From Rhizobium sp. AQ_MP (GTDB lineage Bacteria; Pseudomonadota; Alphaproteobacteria; Rhizobiales; Rhizobiaceae), in contig NZ_JACJVI010000001.1 in NCBI RefSeq assembly GCF_014237835.1, positions 310,001 through 374,000 on the forward strand: DNA of 64,000 bases. Reading direction: 5' to 3'. The translations under genes were made by a program, and so were the position numbers. Under the pieces are notes generated by a model. That model was not told the DNA's origin, did not search any database, and saw only the letters and a list, made by a program, of their open reading frames with translations. Shown one piece after another: positions 1-7,658 of the stretch; within the stretch, counting starts at the first letter, position 1, and each line of letters starts with the position of its first letter.

Positions 1-2
1 GC

Positions 3-110
3 GGATTCACCTTCGGCCTTCATCAGGTGGCGCTCGATCCTTTCGATCCCTTTGAGCATGGCTTCGCGCTCACCGACGTGTGGGGACCGTCATCCGGGTC
101 GATCGGTTGA
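3..110 (+). CDS. 3' end of an unidentified coding region (partial)
   Basis: The first bases hold an open frame of 35 codons that ends in TGA at 108-110. The 5' part lies outside the window. Third codon positions are mostly G or C, as in the real genes nearby, and the residues read as ordinary protein (a ValAlaLeuAspProPhe stretch and a GlySerIleGly C-terminus). No family can be named from so short a tail. It could be a chance frame, so confidence is moderate. Confidence 0.45.
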   Translation, partial: GFTFGLHQVALDPFDPFEHGFALTDVWGPSSGSIG

Positions 111-267
111 CTCTTCCTAATCGTCTTCGGCATTGTTCCAATTTGAGTAAAATTCGATCATATGCGCTAGCTGAATTGTAAGGGTCTTGATTCCCCGCAT
201 CTTGCTAAGGGTCAAGACAGGCGACTAAGTAACCACCATCGTCATGAACGCGACAAGTATTCCGTAA

Positions 268-1002
268 ATGAAAGCAAACGCTACGACAGGTTCCGCCCTG
301 CCGCTTTCGGCCCACACGCTCCCGACACTGCGCGGTTGCGCGATATTTGCAGGATTGTCGGTCGAAGAAGATCGGGAATGGCTTGCCCGCTGCCACTCCC
401 GGACCTTGAGCGCCGGCGAAAGCCTTGTCGATTTCGAGGACATGTCGAAGGATGTCTTCATTGTTCAGACGGGCGAGATCCGCGCCGTGCTTCGATTTTC
501 GGTGGGCAAGGAAGCTATTCTTGGAAGCTTCAAGCGCGGCGACATTCTTGGCGAACAGTCGGCCATCGACGACATGGCCCGCTCCGCGAGCCTGATGGCC
601 GTCAGCGACGCCACGGTGACGGTCATCCCCTGCATCGTCTTCCTCGATATCCTGCGACAGAGATCGGATGTGGCGCTGGCGCTGCTGCAGCTGCTGTCGA
701 AACGCATCCGTGCGATGAATGACCGTCTCTCCGAACTGTCTTTCCTCGACACCAAGCACCGGCTTTACAACACCTTGCTCAGGCTTTCACGCGTGCGCAA
801 CGACGGGGGGCGAGAGCGGATCATTTCGCCTCCGCTCGTTCATGCGGAACTGGCCGAACATATCGGCGCAAGCCGTGAGACGGTGTCGCGCGAAATGTCG
901 AGGCTTGCGCGCGAACAGCTGGTGGAGCGCACCAGCCGCGCGATTGTTCTGAAAAACCCGATCGAGCTCTCTCGCCGCATCTCTCGCGCGCTCGAGGGTT
1001 GA
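268..1002 (+). CDS. Crp/Fnr-family transcriptional regulator
   Basis: The product has 244 residues, the usual size for the family. An N-terminal cyclic-nucleotide-binding fold (about residues 25-140) shows the typical GEIRAVLRF and GDILGEQS turns. A C-terminal winged helix-turn-helix contains HIGASRETVSREMSRL, the recognition-helix pattern of Crp/Fnr proteins. The N-terminal cysteines needed for an Fnr iron-sulfur cluster are not evident, so it is not a classical Fnr. The ATG at 268 is used because an ATG at 244 runs into a stop after seven codons. The gene is monocistronic and converges with the mutarotase gene, leaving 6 bases between stops. The effector and targets cannot be read from the sequence. 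The upstream 111-267 stretch has a near-direct repeat (TAAGGGTC..GA at 179-190 and 206-217) that might serve autoregulation. Confidence 0.88.
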   Translation: MKANATTGSALPLSAHTLPTLRGCAIFAGLSVEEDREWLARCHSRTLSAGESLVDFEDMSKDVFIVQTGEIRAVLRFSVGKEAILGSFKRGDILGEQSAIDDMARSASLMAVSDATVTVIPCIVFLDILRQRSDVALALLQLLSKRIRAMNDRLSELSFLDTKHRLYNTLLRLSRVRNDGGRERIISPPLVHAELAEHIGASRETVSREMSRLAREQLVERTSRAIVLKNPIELSRRISRALEG

Positions 1003-1008
1003 ACGGCT

Positions 1009-1437
1009 CTAGGGATAGATGACGCCCTTGCGCAGAATAACATTGGCATAGAGGCGTGGCTCGCCAGTCTGGATGACGGTATGAGCAGCCTTGACCCGGT
1101 TGTAGAAATCCGGGCCGATCAGCTTCGTCACGGGCACCTTCGGCTCGTGCTTTGCGCAGCAGTCGATGATCTCCTGATGCACGGGATCGACTTGATCCGG
1201 CTTGCCGCCCACCACCGAGCGGAAGATTGCCTCCGGCACGAAATCGTCGATCGGCATGACGCTGAGAACCGCGTTCAGCACCGGGACCAGCGCGTGTCCG
1301 TCAAGGCGCACCAGCCGCCGGGCATGTTCCAGCGCCGGGTAATTGCCATCAACGATGGCAATCTCGTCGCCATGGCCCATGGCGCGCAGTGTGGAGAGAA
1401 GTTCTGGGCTCAGGAGGGGATCAATGCCCTTCAGCAT
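1009..1437 (-). CDS. RbsD/FucU-family sugar mutarotase
   Basis: The product has 142 residues and begins MLKGIDPLL. It matches the RbsD/FucU family in length and motifs: GHGDEIAIVDGNYPA near the N-terminus (with the conserved His) and LYANVILRKGVI at the C-terminus. These enzymes interconvert cyclic sugar forms (ribose pyranase or fucose mutarotase), so that imported sugar enters metabolism in the right anomer. The start ATG lies 17 bases inside the 3' end of the ROK regulator gene, so the two are co-transcribed and probably translationally coupled. Beside a fructose/ribose/mannose-type importer the mutarotase role is reasonable. The exact substrate is inferred only. Confidence 0.85.
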   Translation of the reverse strand: MLKGIDPLLSPELLSTLRAMGHGDEIAIVDGNYPALEHARRLVRLDGHALVPVLNAVLSVMPIDDFVPEAIFRSVVGGKPDQVDPVHQEIIDCCAKHEPKVPVTKLIGPDFYNRVKAAHTVIQTGEPRLYANVILRKGVIYP

Positions 1438-2665
1438 GTGCGGTATCCTTGAACAAGACAGTTTGGTCGATGAGGTAACGGTCGAAGATCGGCAGGCTCG
1501 CCCCGCCAATGGCGCGGGCCTGGTCGCCCACCTCGCCTTCAACGATGTCGGGAATGACGACACCCTGCAGGTCGAGGCGGTTCATGGCTTCGATGGTGGC
1601 CTTGACCAGCCTGTGCCGGACCCAGGCTGGGAAGCCGCCGTCGATGATGGCAGCGGCAAAGTCGATGATCGAGGCTGCAGCAATGACGGCCTGGGCCAGA
1701 GCTGCCGCCGTATCCTGCAGCCAGATTTCCAGGGGCTCGCCGAAGTCGATCCATTCTTCGGCCGCATACCAGAGAGGCTGCGGATCGATGCCGCGCTCCC
1801 TGAGCAGGTTTTCGAGAACGAAGATGGAGGCGATGTCGAGCAACTGCCGGGTCTGGCCGTGCTTGTCGCGTACGGGAAGGGGGCCGATCGCCCCGGCGGT
1901 GCCCGTGCGGCCGACGAACAGTGAGGAATTGACGACGATGCCGCCGCCGATGAAGGAACCGATATAGAAATAGACGAAATCCGGGTAGCGCTGCCCGGCG
2001 CCGAAGACGAGCTCTGCGCCACAGGCGCTTGTAGCGTCGTTGCGCAGATAGACGGGATGGCTCATGCGCGACTGCACTTCGGCCTGCAGATCGACTTTCC
2101 GCCAGATCTCCATGGCACCCTCGGGCGCGCCGACTTCTTCGGCCCAGTTCCACAGTTCGAAGGGCGCGGCAATCCCGATGCCGGCGATCCGGCCCCGCAT
2201 CGGCGCGTCCATATCTGCTTCCATCTCGGCAATGCCGTCGCAGATAAAGGGCAGCAGATGGTCGGGGTGGGGGTAGCGATAGGTCCGGTGCCGCTGCTCG
2301 CGGATGGTGCCAGCAAAATCCATCAGCACGAGATCTGCACTTCGGCGGCCGATCTTCACACCAAAGGAAAACACCGCCTCCGGATTGATGAACATGGGAA
2401 CCGAAGGCTGGCCGACGCGGCCGCGGATCGGTTCGCCGCGCATCAGCAGTTCGTCGCTTTCCAGCGACCGCATGATGACCGAAACGGTCTGCGCGGAGAG
2501 CCCCGTCAGACGAGCGATATCCGCCTTTGAGCAACCTGGATTCTGGCGCACGAGCGAAAGCACCAGGCGCTCATTGTAGGCACGCACGCGTACCTGGTTC
2601 GAGCCACCGCCGGCACCCACCCTGGGCGCCGGATCCACCAGTCGTGCAAAATCATCCTGTGACAC
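1421..2665 (-). CDS. frcR: ROK-family regulator of the fructose locus (FrcR)
   Basis: The product has 414 residues: an N-terminal helix-turn-helix (about 45-68, SKADIARLTGLSAQTV) followed by a ROK sugar-binding fold with LRNDATSACGAEL and FIGGGIVV. It is divergent from frcB, as frcR is in Sinorhizobium meliloti, and probably represses that operon. Oddly, the ROK zinc motif (GHxxxx followed by CxCGxxGC) is missing. The equivalent region reads GAIGPLPVRDKHGQTR, with Pro in place of His and no cysteine cluster, so sugar sensing must be zinc-independent or altered. The name rests on position and fold. Confidence 0.82.
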   Translation of the reverse strand: MSQDDFARLVDPAPRVGAGGGSNQVRVRAYNERLVLSLVRQNPGCSKADIARLTGLSAQTVSVIMRSLESDELLMRGEPIRGRVGQPSVPMFINPEAVFSFGVKIGRRSADLVLMDFAGTIREQRHRTYRYPHPDHLLPFICDGIAEMEADMDAPMRGRIAGIGIAAPFELWNWAEEVGAPEGAMEIWRKVDLQAEVQSRMSHPVYLRNDATSACGAELVFGAGQRYPDFVYFYIGSFIGGGIVVNSSLFVGRTGTAGAIGPLPVRDKHGQTRQLLDIASIFVLENLLRERGIDPQPLWYAAEEWIDFGEPLEIWLQDTAAALAQAVIAAASIIDFAAAIIDGGFPAWVRHRLVKATIEAMNRLDLQGVVIPDIVEGEVGDQARAIGGASLPIFDRYLIDQTVLFKDTAHAEGH

Positions 2666-2751
2666 TGAAGGCCGCTCCTCCCGACCGCTTCCTTTTACGA
2701 AAGCGCTTGCAGAATGTCACACCGATTTAATAATTCAACTGGATTTATTTA

Positions 2752-2781
2752 TTGACAGTCCAAATGTTCTGATGTTCTAAA
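2752..2781 (+). promoter_or_regulatory. Probable sigma70 promoter of frcBCAK with AT-rich operator region
   Basis: TTGACA at 2752-2757 is followed after 18 bases by TCTAAA at 2776-2781, a fair -35/-10 pair about 120 bases before the frcB start. Directly upstream (2721-2751) is an unusually AT-rich stretch with AATAA and TTATT arms, and further up a GAAAGCGCTTGC near-palindrome (about 2699-2710). One or both could bind FrcR. This is prediction only. Confidence 0.5.
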
Positions 2782-2896
2782 TGGGCTCGTGGAGGAGTGG
2801 GTGCCGTCTGGCAGCCGATCGGATCGCCAGGGGGCGGCCCGTGCCGACACGTTGCGGCCGGAGGAGCTGGCCGATACCATTCGGGAGGATACCAAA

Positions 2897-3922
2897 TTGA
2901 AAAAGTCTCTGATCACTGCTGCCCTGTCGACCCTGGCTCTCGGCGTTGTCTTCGCCGCACCGGTGCAGGCAGCCGACGTTTCCGCCTGCCTCATCACCAA
3001 GACCGACACCAACCCCTTCTTCGTCAAGATGAAGGAAGGCGCGACGGCCAAGGCTGCTGAACTCGGCGTGACGCTGAAGTCCTACGCCGGCAAGATCGAC
3101 GGCGACTCCGAAAGCCAGGTCGCTGCGATCGAAACCTGCATCGCCGATGGCGCCAAGGGCATCCTGCTGACGGCATCCGATACCAAGGGTATCGTTCCGG
3201 CTGTGCAGAAGGCGCGCGATGCTGGCCTGCTCGTTATCGCACTCGACACGCCTCTGGAGCCGATCGACGCTGCCGACCAGACCTTCGCGACCGACAACCT
3301 TCTCGCTGGCGAACTGATCGGCAAGTGGGCTGCCGCCACCCTCGGCGACGCTGCCAAGGATGCAAAGATCGCCTTCCTGAACCTCACCCCCTCGCAGCCT
3401 TCGGTCGACGTCCTGCGTAACCAGGGCTTCATGAAGGGATTCGGCATCGACGTTGCCGACATCAGCAAGATCGGCGACGAGACCGATCCGCGTATCGTTG
3501 GCCACGACATCACCAATGGCAACGAAGAAGGCGGCCGCACCGCGATGGAAAACCTTCTCCAGAAGGATCCCTCGATCAACGTCGTCCACACCATCAACGA
3601 GCCCGCAGCCGCCGGTGCCTACGAGGCCCTGAAGGCTGTCGGCAAGGAAAAGGACGTGCTCATCGTGTCGGTTGACGGCGGCTGCCCGGGCGTGAAGAAC
3701 GTCGCTGAAGGTGTCATCGGTGCAACCTCGCAGCAGTATCCGCTGCTGATGGCGGCTCTCGGCATCGAGGCCATCAAGAAGTTCGCAGACACCGGTGAAA
3801 AGCCGGCTGCCACCGAAGGCAAGAACTTCTTCGACACCGGCGTGGCTCTCGTCACCGACAAGCCGGCAGCAGGCGTGGAGTCGATCGACACCAAGGCCGG
3901 CACCGAGAAGTGCTGGGGCTGA
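2897..3922 (+). CDS. frcB: Fructose ABC transporter substrate-binding protein
   Basis: This is a periplasmic sugar-binding protein of the ribose/xylose type, 341 residues. TTG at 2897 is chosen as start because GGGAGGA lies 7 bases upstream and the product then opens with a clean signal peptide ([11 protein letters not shown]..., cleavage after VQAA near residue 25). An earlier in-frame ATG at 2789 would add a hydrophilic, non-signal leader. The mature protein has the [19 protein letters not shown] opening and the [12 protein letters not shown] and VSVDGG motifs of the type I sugar-binding fold. It heads the frcBCAK operon. Family and order match the rhizobial fructose system, which is known also to handle ribose and mannose. 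Confidence 0.9.
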   Translation: MKKSLITAALSTLALGVVFAAPVQAADVSACLITKTDTNPFFVKMKEGATAKAAELGVTLKSYAGKIDGDSESQVAAIETCIADGAKGILLTASDTKGIVPAVQKARDAGLLVIALDTPLEPIDAADQTFATDNLLAGELIGKWAAATLGDAAKDAKIAFLNLTPSQPSVDVLRNQGFMKGFGIDVADISKIGDETDPRIVGHDITNGNEEGGRTAMENLLQKDPSINVVHTINEPAAAGAYEALKAVGKEKDVLIVSVDGGCPGVKNVAEGVIGATSQQYPLLMAALGIEAIKKFADTGEKPAATEGKNFFDTGVALVTDKPAAGVESIDTKAGTEKCWG

Positions 3923-3951
3923 TCCAGCCTCCTGCGCCTGACTGAAAAAGA

Positions 3952-4015
3952 GGCGGGAGCTCGGGCTCCCGCCGATAGGCGCAACGCCCGGCCTTGCGCG
4001 GCGGCAGGCCGGGCG
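3952..4015 (+). other. Two GC-rich hairpins between frcB and frcC
   Basis: Two perfect inverted repeats follow the frcB stop: GGCGGGAGC/GCTCCCGCC (3952-3960 and 3965-3973, 4-base loop) and CGCCCGGCCT/AGGCCGGGCG (3985-3994 and 4006-4015, 11-base loop). Neither is followed by a T-run, so they are unlikely to be simple terminators. Such structures after a binding-protein gene commonly protect the upstream mRNA and keep binding protein in excess over permease; that role is inferred here. Confidence 0.6.
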
Positions 4016-4062
4016 TATCCTTCATGTAAAAGAATTGAGACCAACGGCAGGGAGGATGACCC

Positions 4063-5145
4063 ATGCAGCCGGCCAATCCCGAAACGCGGGCACCACAGGA
4101 ATTCGAAAAGGTCCTGGCGTCGAGTTCGACCGAGGTCGCCTCGTTCGACCGTCATGAGAAAAGCCCCCTCGAGCGCTTCCAGCATTTCCTGCATTCGAGC
4201 CCCGCAGCCGTAGCGCTGATCGTGCTCGTGCTGTCCATCGCCGTCTTTGGCCTGATTCTCGGCGGCAAATTCTTCTCCGCCTTCACGCTGACTCTGATCC
4301 TGCAGCAGGTTGCGATCGTCGGCATCGTCGGTGCGGCCCAGACACTGGTCATCCTGACGGCGGGTATTGATCTCTCGGTCGGCGCCATCATGGTGCTGTC
4401 CTCGGTAGTCATGGGCCAGTTCGCCTTCCGCTACGGCCTGCCTCCGGAACTGGCCATTCTCTGCGGTTTCGGCGTCGGCGCGCTTTGCGGCTTCATCAAC
4501 GGCGTGCTTGTCGCGCGCATGAAGCTGCCGCCTTTCATCGTGACGCTCGGCATGTGGCAGATCGTGCTTGCAACCAACTTCCTCTTCTCCGCAAACGAGA
4601 CGATCCGTGCTCAGGACATAGAGGCGAGTGCGCCGATCCTGCAGTTCTTCGGCGAGAATGTCCGCATGGGTGGCGCCGTGTTTACCTATGGTGTCATCGC
4701 CATGGTGCTTCTGGTGGCCGTGCTCTGGTACGTTCTCAACCACACCGCCTGGGGACGCCATGTCTATGCGGTAGGTGACGACCCCGATGCGGCAGAACTC
4801 GCCGGTGTCAACGTCAAGCGCATGCTGATCTCCGTCTATACGCTGTCCGGCCTCATCTGCGCGCTGGCGGGCTGGGCTCTGATCGGCCGCATCGGCTCAG
4901 TCTCCCCGACCGCAGGTCAGTTCGCCAATATCGAATCCATCACGGCTGTGGTGATCGGCGGCATCTCGCTCTTCGGCGGACGTGGTTCGGTTCTCGGCAT
5001 GCTGTTCGGAGCGCTGATCGTCGGCGTCTTCCAGCTTGGTCTGCGCCTGATCGGCACCGATCCGCAATGGACCTATCTCTTGATCGGCGTTCTCATCATC
5101 GCCGCCGTGGCAATCGACCAGTGGATTAGAAAGGTAGCAGGCTGA
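4063..5145 (+). CDS. frcC: Fructose ABC transporter permease
   Basis: The product has 360 residues. It is a polytopic inner-membrane permease of the ribose/xylose (BPD_transp_2) family with a hydrophilic N-terminal tail of about 55 residues. Visible family signatures are LTAGIDLSVGAIMVLSSV, GRHVYAVGDDPDAAELAGV and AVVIGGISLFGGRGS. It should form the membrane channel with FrcA on the cytoplasmic face. The stop overlaps the frcA start by one base (TGATG), indicating translational coupling. Confidence 0.92.
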   Translation: MQPANPETRAPQEFEKVLASSSTEVASFDRHEKSPLERFQHFLHSSPAAVALIVLVLSIAVFGLILGGKFFSAFTLTLILQQVAIVGIVGAAQTLVILTAGIDLSVGAIMVLSSVVMGQFAFRYGLPPELAILCGFGVGALCGFINGVLVARMKLPPFIVTLGMWQIVLATNFLFSANETIRAQDIEASAPILQFFGENVRMGGAVFTYGVIAMVLLVAVLWYVLNHTAWGRHVYAVGDDPDAAELAGVNVKRMLISVYTLSGLICALAGWALIGRIGSVSPTAGQFANIESITAVVIGGISLFGGRGSVLGMLFGALIVGVFQLGLRLIGTDPQWTYLLIGVLIIAAVAIDQWIRKVAG

Positions 5146-5927
5146 TGACCCAGAACCCTATCCTCACCGCACGCGGACTGGTCAAGCGTTATGGTCGCGT
5201 CACGGCTCTCGATCATGCGGACTTCGATCTTTACCCAGGCGAAATCCTCGCCGTCATCGGCGACAACGGTGCCGGCAAATCTTCGCTGATCAAGGCGATT
5301 TCCGGAGCCGTCACGCCGGATGAAGGCGAGATCCGGTTGGAAGGGAAGCCGGTTCACTTCCGTTCCCCGATCGAGGCGCGCAAAGCCGGGATCGAGACGG
5401 TCTATCAGAACCTCGCCCTGTCGCCGGCGCTTTCGATCGCCGACAACATGTTCCTGGGTCGCGAACTGCGCAAACCGGGAGTGATGGGCAGCGTTTTCCG
5501 TAAGCTGGATCGTCCGGCGATGGAAAAGATTGCCCGTGACAAGCTATCCGAACTCGGTCTGATGACGATCCAGAATATCAACCAGGCCGTTGAAACGCTG
5601 TCAGGTGGCCAGCGGCAGGGTGTAGCGGTCGCCCGTGCGGCAGCCTTCGGATCGAAGGTCATCATTCTCGACGAGCCAACGGCCGCTCTCGGGGTCAAGG
5701 AGAGCCGCAAGGTGCTTGAATTGATCCTCGACGTCCGTTCGCGTGGACTGCCGATTGTCCTGATTTCGCACAACATGCCGCATGTCTTTGAGGTGGCCGA
5801 CCGTATCCACGTCCATCGCCTCGGCAAGCGTCTCTGTGTCATCAACCCCAAGGACTACACCATGTCGGACGCCGTCGCCTTCATGACCGGTGCTCGACCG
5901 GCCCCCGAGGTCGAGCGGGCTGCATGA
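5145..5927 (+). CDS. frcA: Fructose ABC transporter ATP-binding protein
   Basis: The product has 260 residues with one ABC nucleotide-binding domain: Walker A GDNGAGKSS, signature LSGGQRQG, Walker B VIILDEPTAALG and a switch His in ISHNMPH. Most sugar transporters of this permease type have a double ATPase of about 500 residues. A single-domain version is the hallmark of FrcA, which probably works as a homodimer. It is coupled to frcC by a 1-base overlap and to frcK by a 4-base ATGA overlap. Confidence 0.92.
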   Translation: MTQNPILTARGLVKRYGRVTALDHADFDLYPGEILAVIGDNGAGKSSLIKAISGAVTPDEGEIRLEGKPVHFRSPIEARKAGIETVYQNLALSPALSIADNMFLGRELRKPGVMGSVFRKLDRPAMEKIARDKLSELGLMTIQNINQAVETLSGGQRQGVAVARAAAFGSKVIILDEPTAALGVKESRKVLELILDVRSRGLPIVLISHNMPHVFEVADRIHVHRLGKRLCVINPKDYTMSDAVAFMTGARPAPEVERAA

Positions 5928-6547
5928 CGTCGGCTCTGGACGACTTGATCGTCGAAATCGAGCGACGGGCACAGGATGGCGCCCGTCTGCTCGTGGGCGT
6001 TGCCGGGCCGCCTGGTGCGGGCAAGTCGACACTCGCGGACCGGCTGCACGAGATCCTGTCCGACAGGGGACACCGCAGTGCGGTTCTGCCCATGGATGGT
6101 TTCCATCTCGACAACGCGATCCTGGAGCAACGCGGTGATTTGCCACGCAAGGGTGCCCCGCACACATTCGATGTTCGCGGCCTCGGCGATCTGCTGAGGG
6201 CCGTGAAGGCTGGTGGGGAGGTTTTTGCGCCCGTTTTCGATCGGGACCGCGAACTCGCGATTGCGGCTGCCCGCTGCATCAGTCCTGAAGATCGCATCGT
6301 TATCGCCGAGGGCAATTACCTTCTGCTTCAGCAAGGCCGTTGGGCAAGTCTCGCAGACGTGTTTGATCTGACCGTGATGGTCGCACCTTCGATCGCCGAG
6401 CTGGAGCGGCGACTTGTGGCACGCTGGACCCATTATGGTCTCACCCCGGCACAGATCCATACGAAGGTTCATGGCAATGACTTGCCCAACGGAAGGCTTG
6501 TCCTCGAGCGCAGCCGCACCGCCGATTTCAGCATCGACGTCTTCTAG
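5924..6547 (+). CDS. frcK: FrcK, P-loop kinase of the fructose locus
   Basis: The product has 207 residues, related to uridine kinase/pantothenate kinase-like P-loop proteins. The Walker A is GPPGAGKSTL near residue 27, followed by LPMDGFHLDN, a typical substrate-binding motif of that superfamily. The start overlaps the frcA stop by 4 bases, so it belongs to the frcBCAK operon. It is named from its position in rhizobial frc operons. The true substrate is uncertain, because fructose itself is probably phosphorylated by the PfkB kinase at 13.2 kb. Confidence 0.85.
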   Translation: MTSALDDLIVEIERRAQDGARLLVGVAGPPGAGKSTLADRLHEILSDRGHRSAVLPMDGFHLDNAILEQRGDLPRKGAPHTFDVRGLGDLLRAVKAGGEVFAPVFDRDRELAIAAARCISPEDRIVIAEGNYLLLQQGRWASLADVFDLTVMVAPSIAELERRLVARWTHYGLTPAQIHTKVHGNDLPNGRLVLERSRTADFSIDVF

Positions 6548-6588
6548 AGCTTTAGATTTACAGGGTCATGTTGAGCGTTTGAAAATTC

Positions 6589-6603
6589 TTAAGTTCTAAT
6601 TAA
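6589..6603. promoter_or_regulatory. CtrA-type binding box upstream of the signalling operon
   Basis: The sequence is TTAA-GTTCTAA-TTAA, an exact match to the TTAA-N7-TTAA consensus recognised by the cell-cycle regulator CtrA. It lies in the 204-base gap after frcK, about 150 bases before the receiver gene at 6752. A chance match is possible in an AT-rich gap, but exact full boxes are rare in this GC-rich sequence. Confidence 0.55.
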
Positions 6604-6751
6604 ATGGGCCATCGGTAAAATTGTATCGGTTTGGTTCAGCGAATTTCAGCCTCCCCCTGATACAACCCCTCCATGAAAGGTTAACGCAGTTCCCGCGGGG
6701 GCGATAGTCCCTGCGGAGCCCGGGTTGGGGCGTGTTCATGGGGGTGATGAA

Positions 6752-7147
6752 ATGACTATACTGATTGTCGAAGACAATCCGACCAACGCGATGATCATCA
6801 AACACCTCGCCAAGAAGGTGACGAGCGAAGAGATCAAGGTCGCGGGCGACGGCAGCACGGCACTCAAGATGTGCCATGTAGAGAATTTCGACATGCTCAT
6901 CGTCGATCACTTGCTGCCAGGCATGTCTGGTCTGCAATTCGTGCAGGCCGTGCGTCTCATGGATCGCTACCGCGATGTGCCGGTGGTGATGGTGACCGCA
7001 GACGACGAGCCGCGTTTGCGCGAAGAAGCGCAGGCAGCCGGCGTTACGGACTTCCTGCATAAACCAGTTGAAGCGATGGCGTTCCGCAAGCTGCTTTCGG
7101 ACCATGTCGGCCTTGCCGCCGTCCAGCCGGAACTGCGCTCGGCCTAA
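6752..7147 (+). CDS. Single-domain response regulator (CheY/DivK-like)
   Basis: The product has 131 residues and consists of a receiver domain only. It has the acidic pocket VEDN near residue 7, phosphoacceptor Asp52 in LIVDHLLPG, VTAD for the conserved Thr, and LHKPVEA for the Lys. The ATG at 6752 is chosen because it gives MTILIVEDN, the normal receiver opening, with GGGGGTGA just upstream. Having no output domain, it probably acts as a phosphate shuttle or sink in the relay encoded next (hybrid kinase, HD-GYP regulator). It is first in the operon behind a CtrA-type box. Confidence 0.9.
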   Translation: MTILIVEDNPTNAMIIKHLAKKVTSEEIKVAGDGSTALKMCHVENFDMLIVDHLLPGMSGLQFVQAVRLMDRYRDVPVVMVTADDEPRLREEAQAAGVTDFLHKPVEAMAFRKLLSDHVGLAAVQPELRSA

Positions 7148-7163
7148 CCAGGGGATCACGAAC

Positions 7164-7658
7164 ATGAAGAGTATTTTCGCCACGCTTCTCGCAAGCGTTC
7201 TCTCTGCAACCGCTGCCTTCGCGCTCGATGCCCCGACGGGACCGGTAGTCCTGACCGTGAAAGGCGAGATTTCCAACACCAATGCGGGTGACACCGCGCA
7301 GTTCGACATGGCCATGCTGGAAAAACTGCAGGGTCGCAAGGGCGAGATGGAAACACCCTGGACAACCGGCAAAGTGACCTTTGAAGGGCCCTTGCTGCGT
7401 GAGGTCCTCGCGGCGGTGGGAGCGACCGGAACCAGTCTGAAAGTCCGCGCCCTCAACGACTATGCTGCCGACGTGCCGGCCGAGGATGCCAAGCTCGATA
7501 CGATCCTGGCGACAAAGCTTGATGGCAAGCCTATGTCGATCCGCGACAAGGGCCCGCTCATGCTCGTCTACCCCTTCGATCTTGATGCAGGCCTCTACAA
7601 CGAGAAGTACTTCTCGCGCTCCGTCTGGCAGATCAAGGAAATCGAGGTCATCAAGTGA
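7164..7658 (+). CDS. Periplasmic molybdopterin-fold (SUOX-like, PruR-like) protein
   Basis: The product has 164 residues with a signal peptide (cleavage near AFA-LDA, about residue 20). The rest resembles the oxidoreductase molybdopterin-binding (SUOX) fold: FEGPLLREVLAAVGA, VRALNDYAADVP and GPLMLVYPFD. There is no cysteine anywhere in the protein, so the molybdenum ligand of true enzymes is absent and a binding role is likely. This matches the description of PruR, a periplasmic pterin-binding protein controlling c-di-GMP signalling in Agrobacterium tumefaciens. Its stop overlaps the GTG start of the hybrid kinase (GTGA), so it is probably the kinase's periplasmic partner. Homology to PruR is inferred from fold and context. 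Confidence 0.78.
   Translation: MKSIFATLLASVLSATAAFALDAPTGPVVLTVKGEISNTNAGDTAQFDMAMLEKLQGRKGEMETPWTTGKVTFEGPLLREVLAAVGATGTSLKVRALNDYAADVPAEDAKLDTILATKLDGKPMSIRDKGPLMLVYPFDLDAGLYNEKYFSRSVWQIKEIEVIK

Noticed and set aside
179..217. Direct repeat TAAGGGTC..GA before the Crp/Fnr gene as a defined operator
   Set aside because: Two imperfect 12-base copies 27 bases apart are suggestive, but match no Crp/Fnr palindrome, so no site is annotated.
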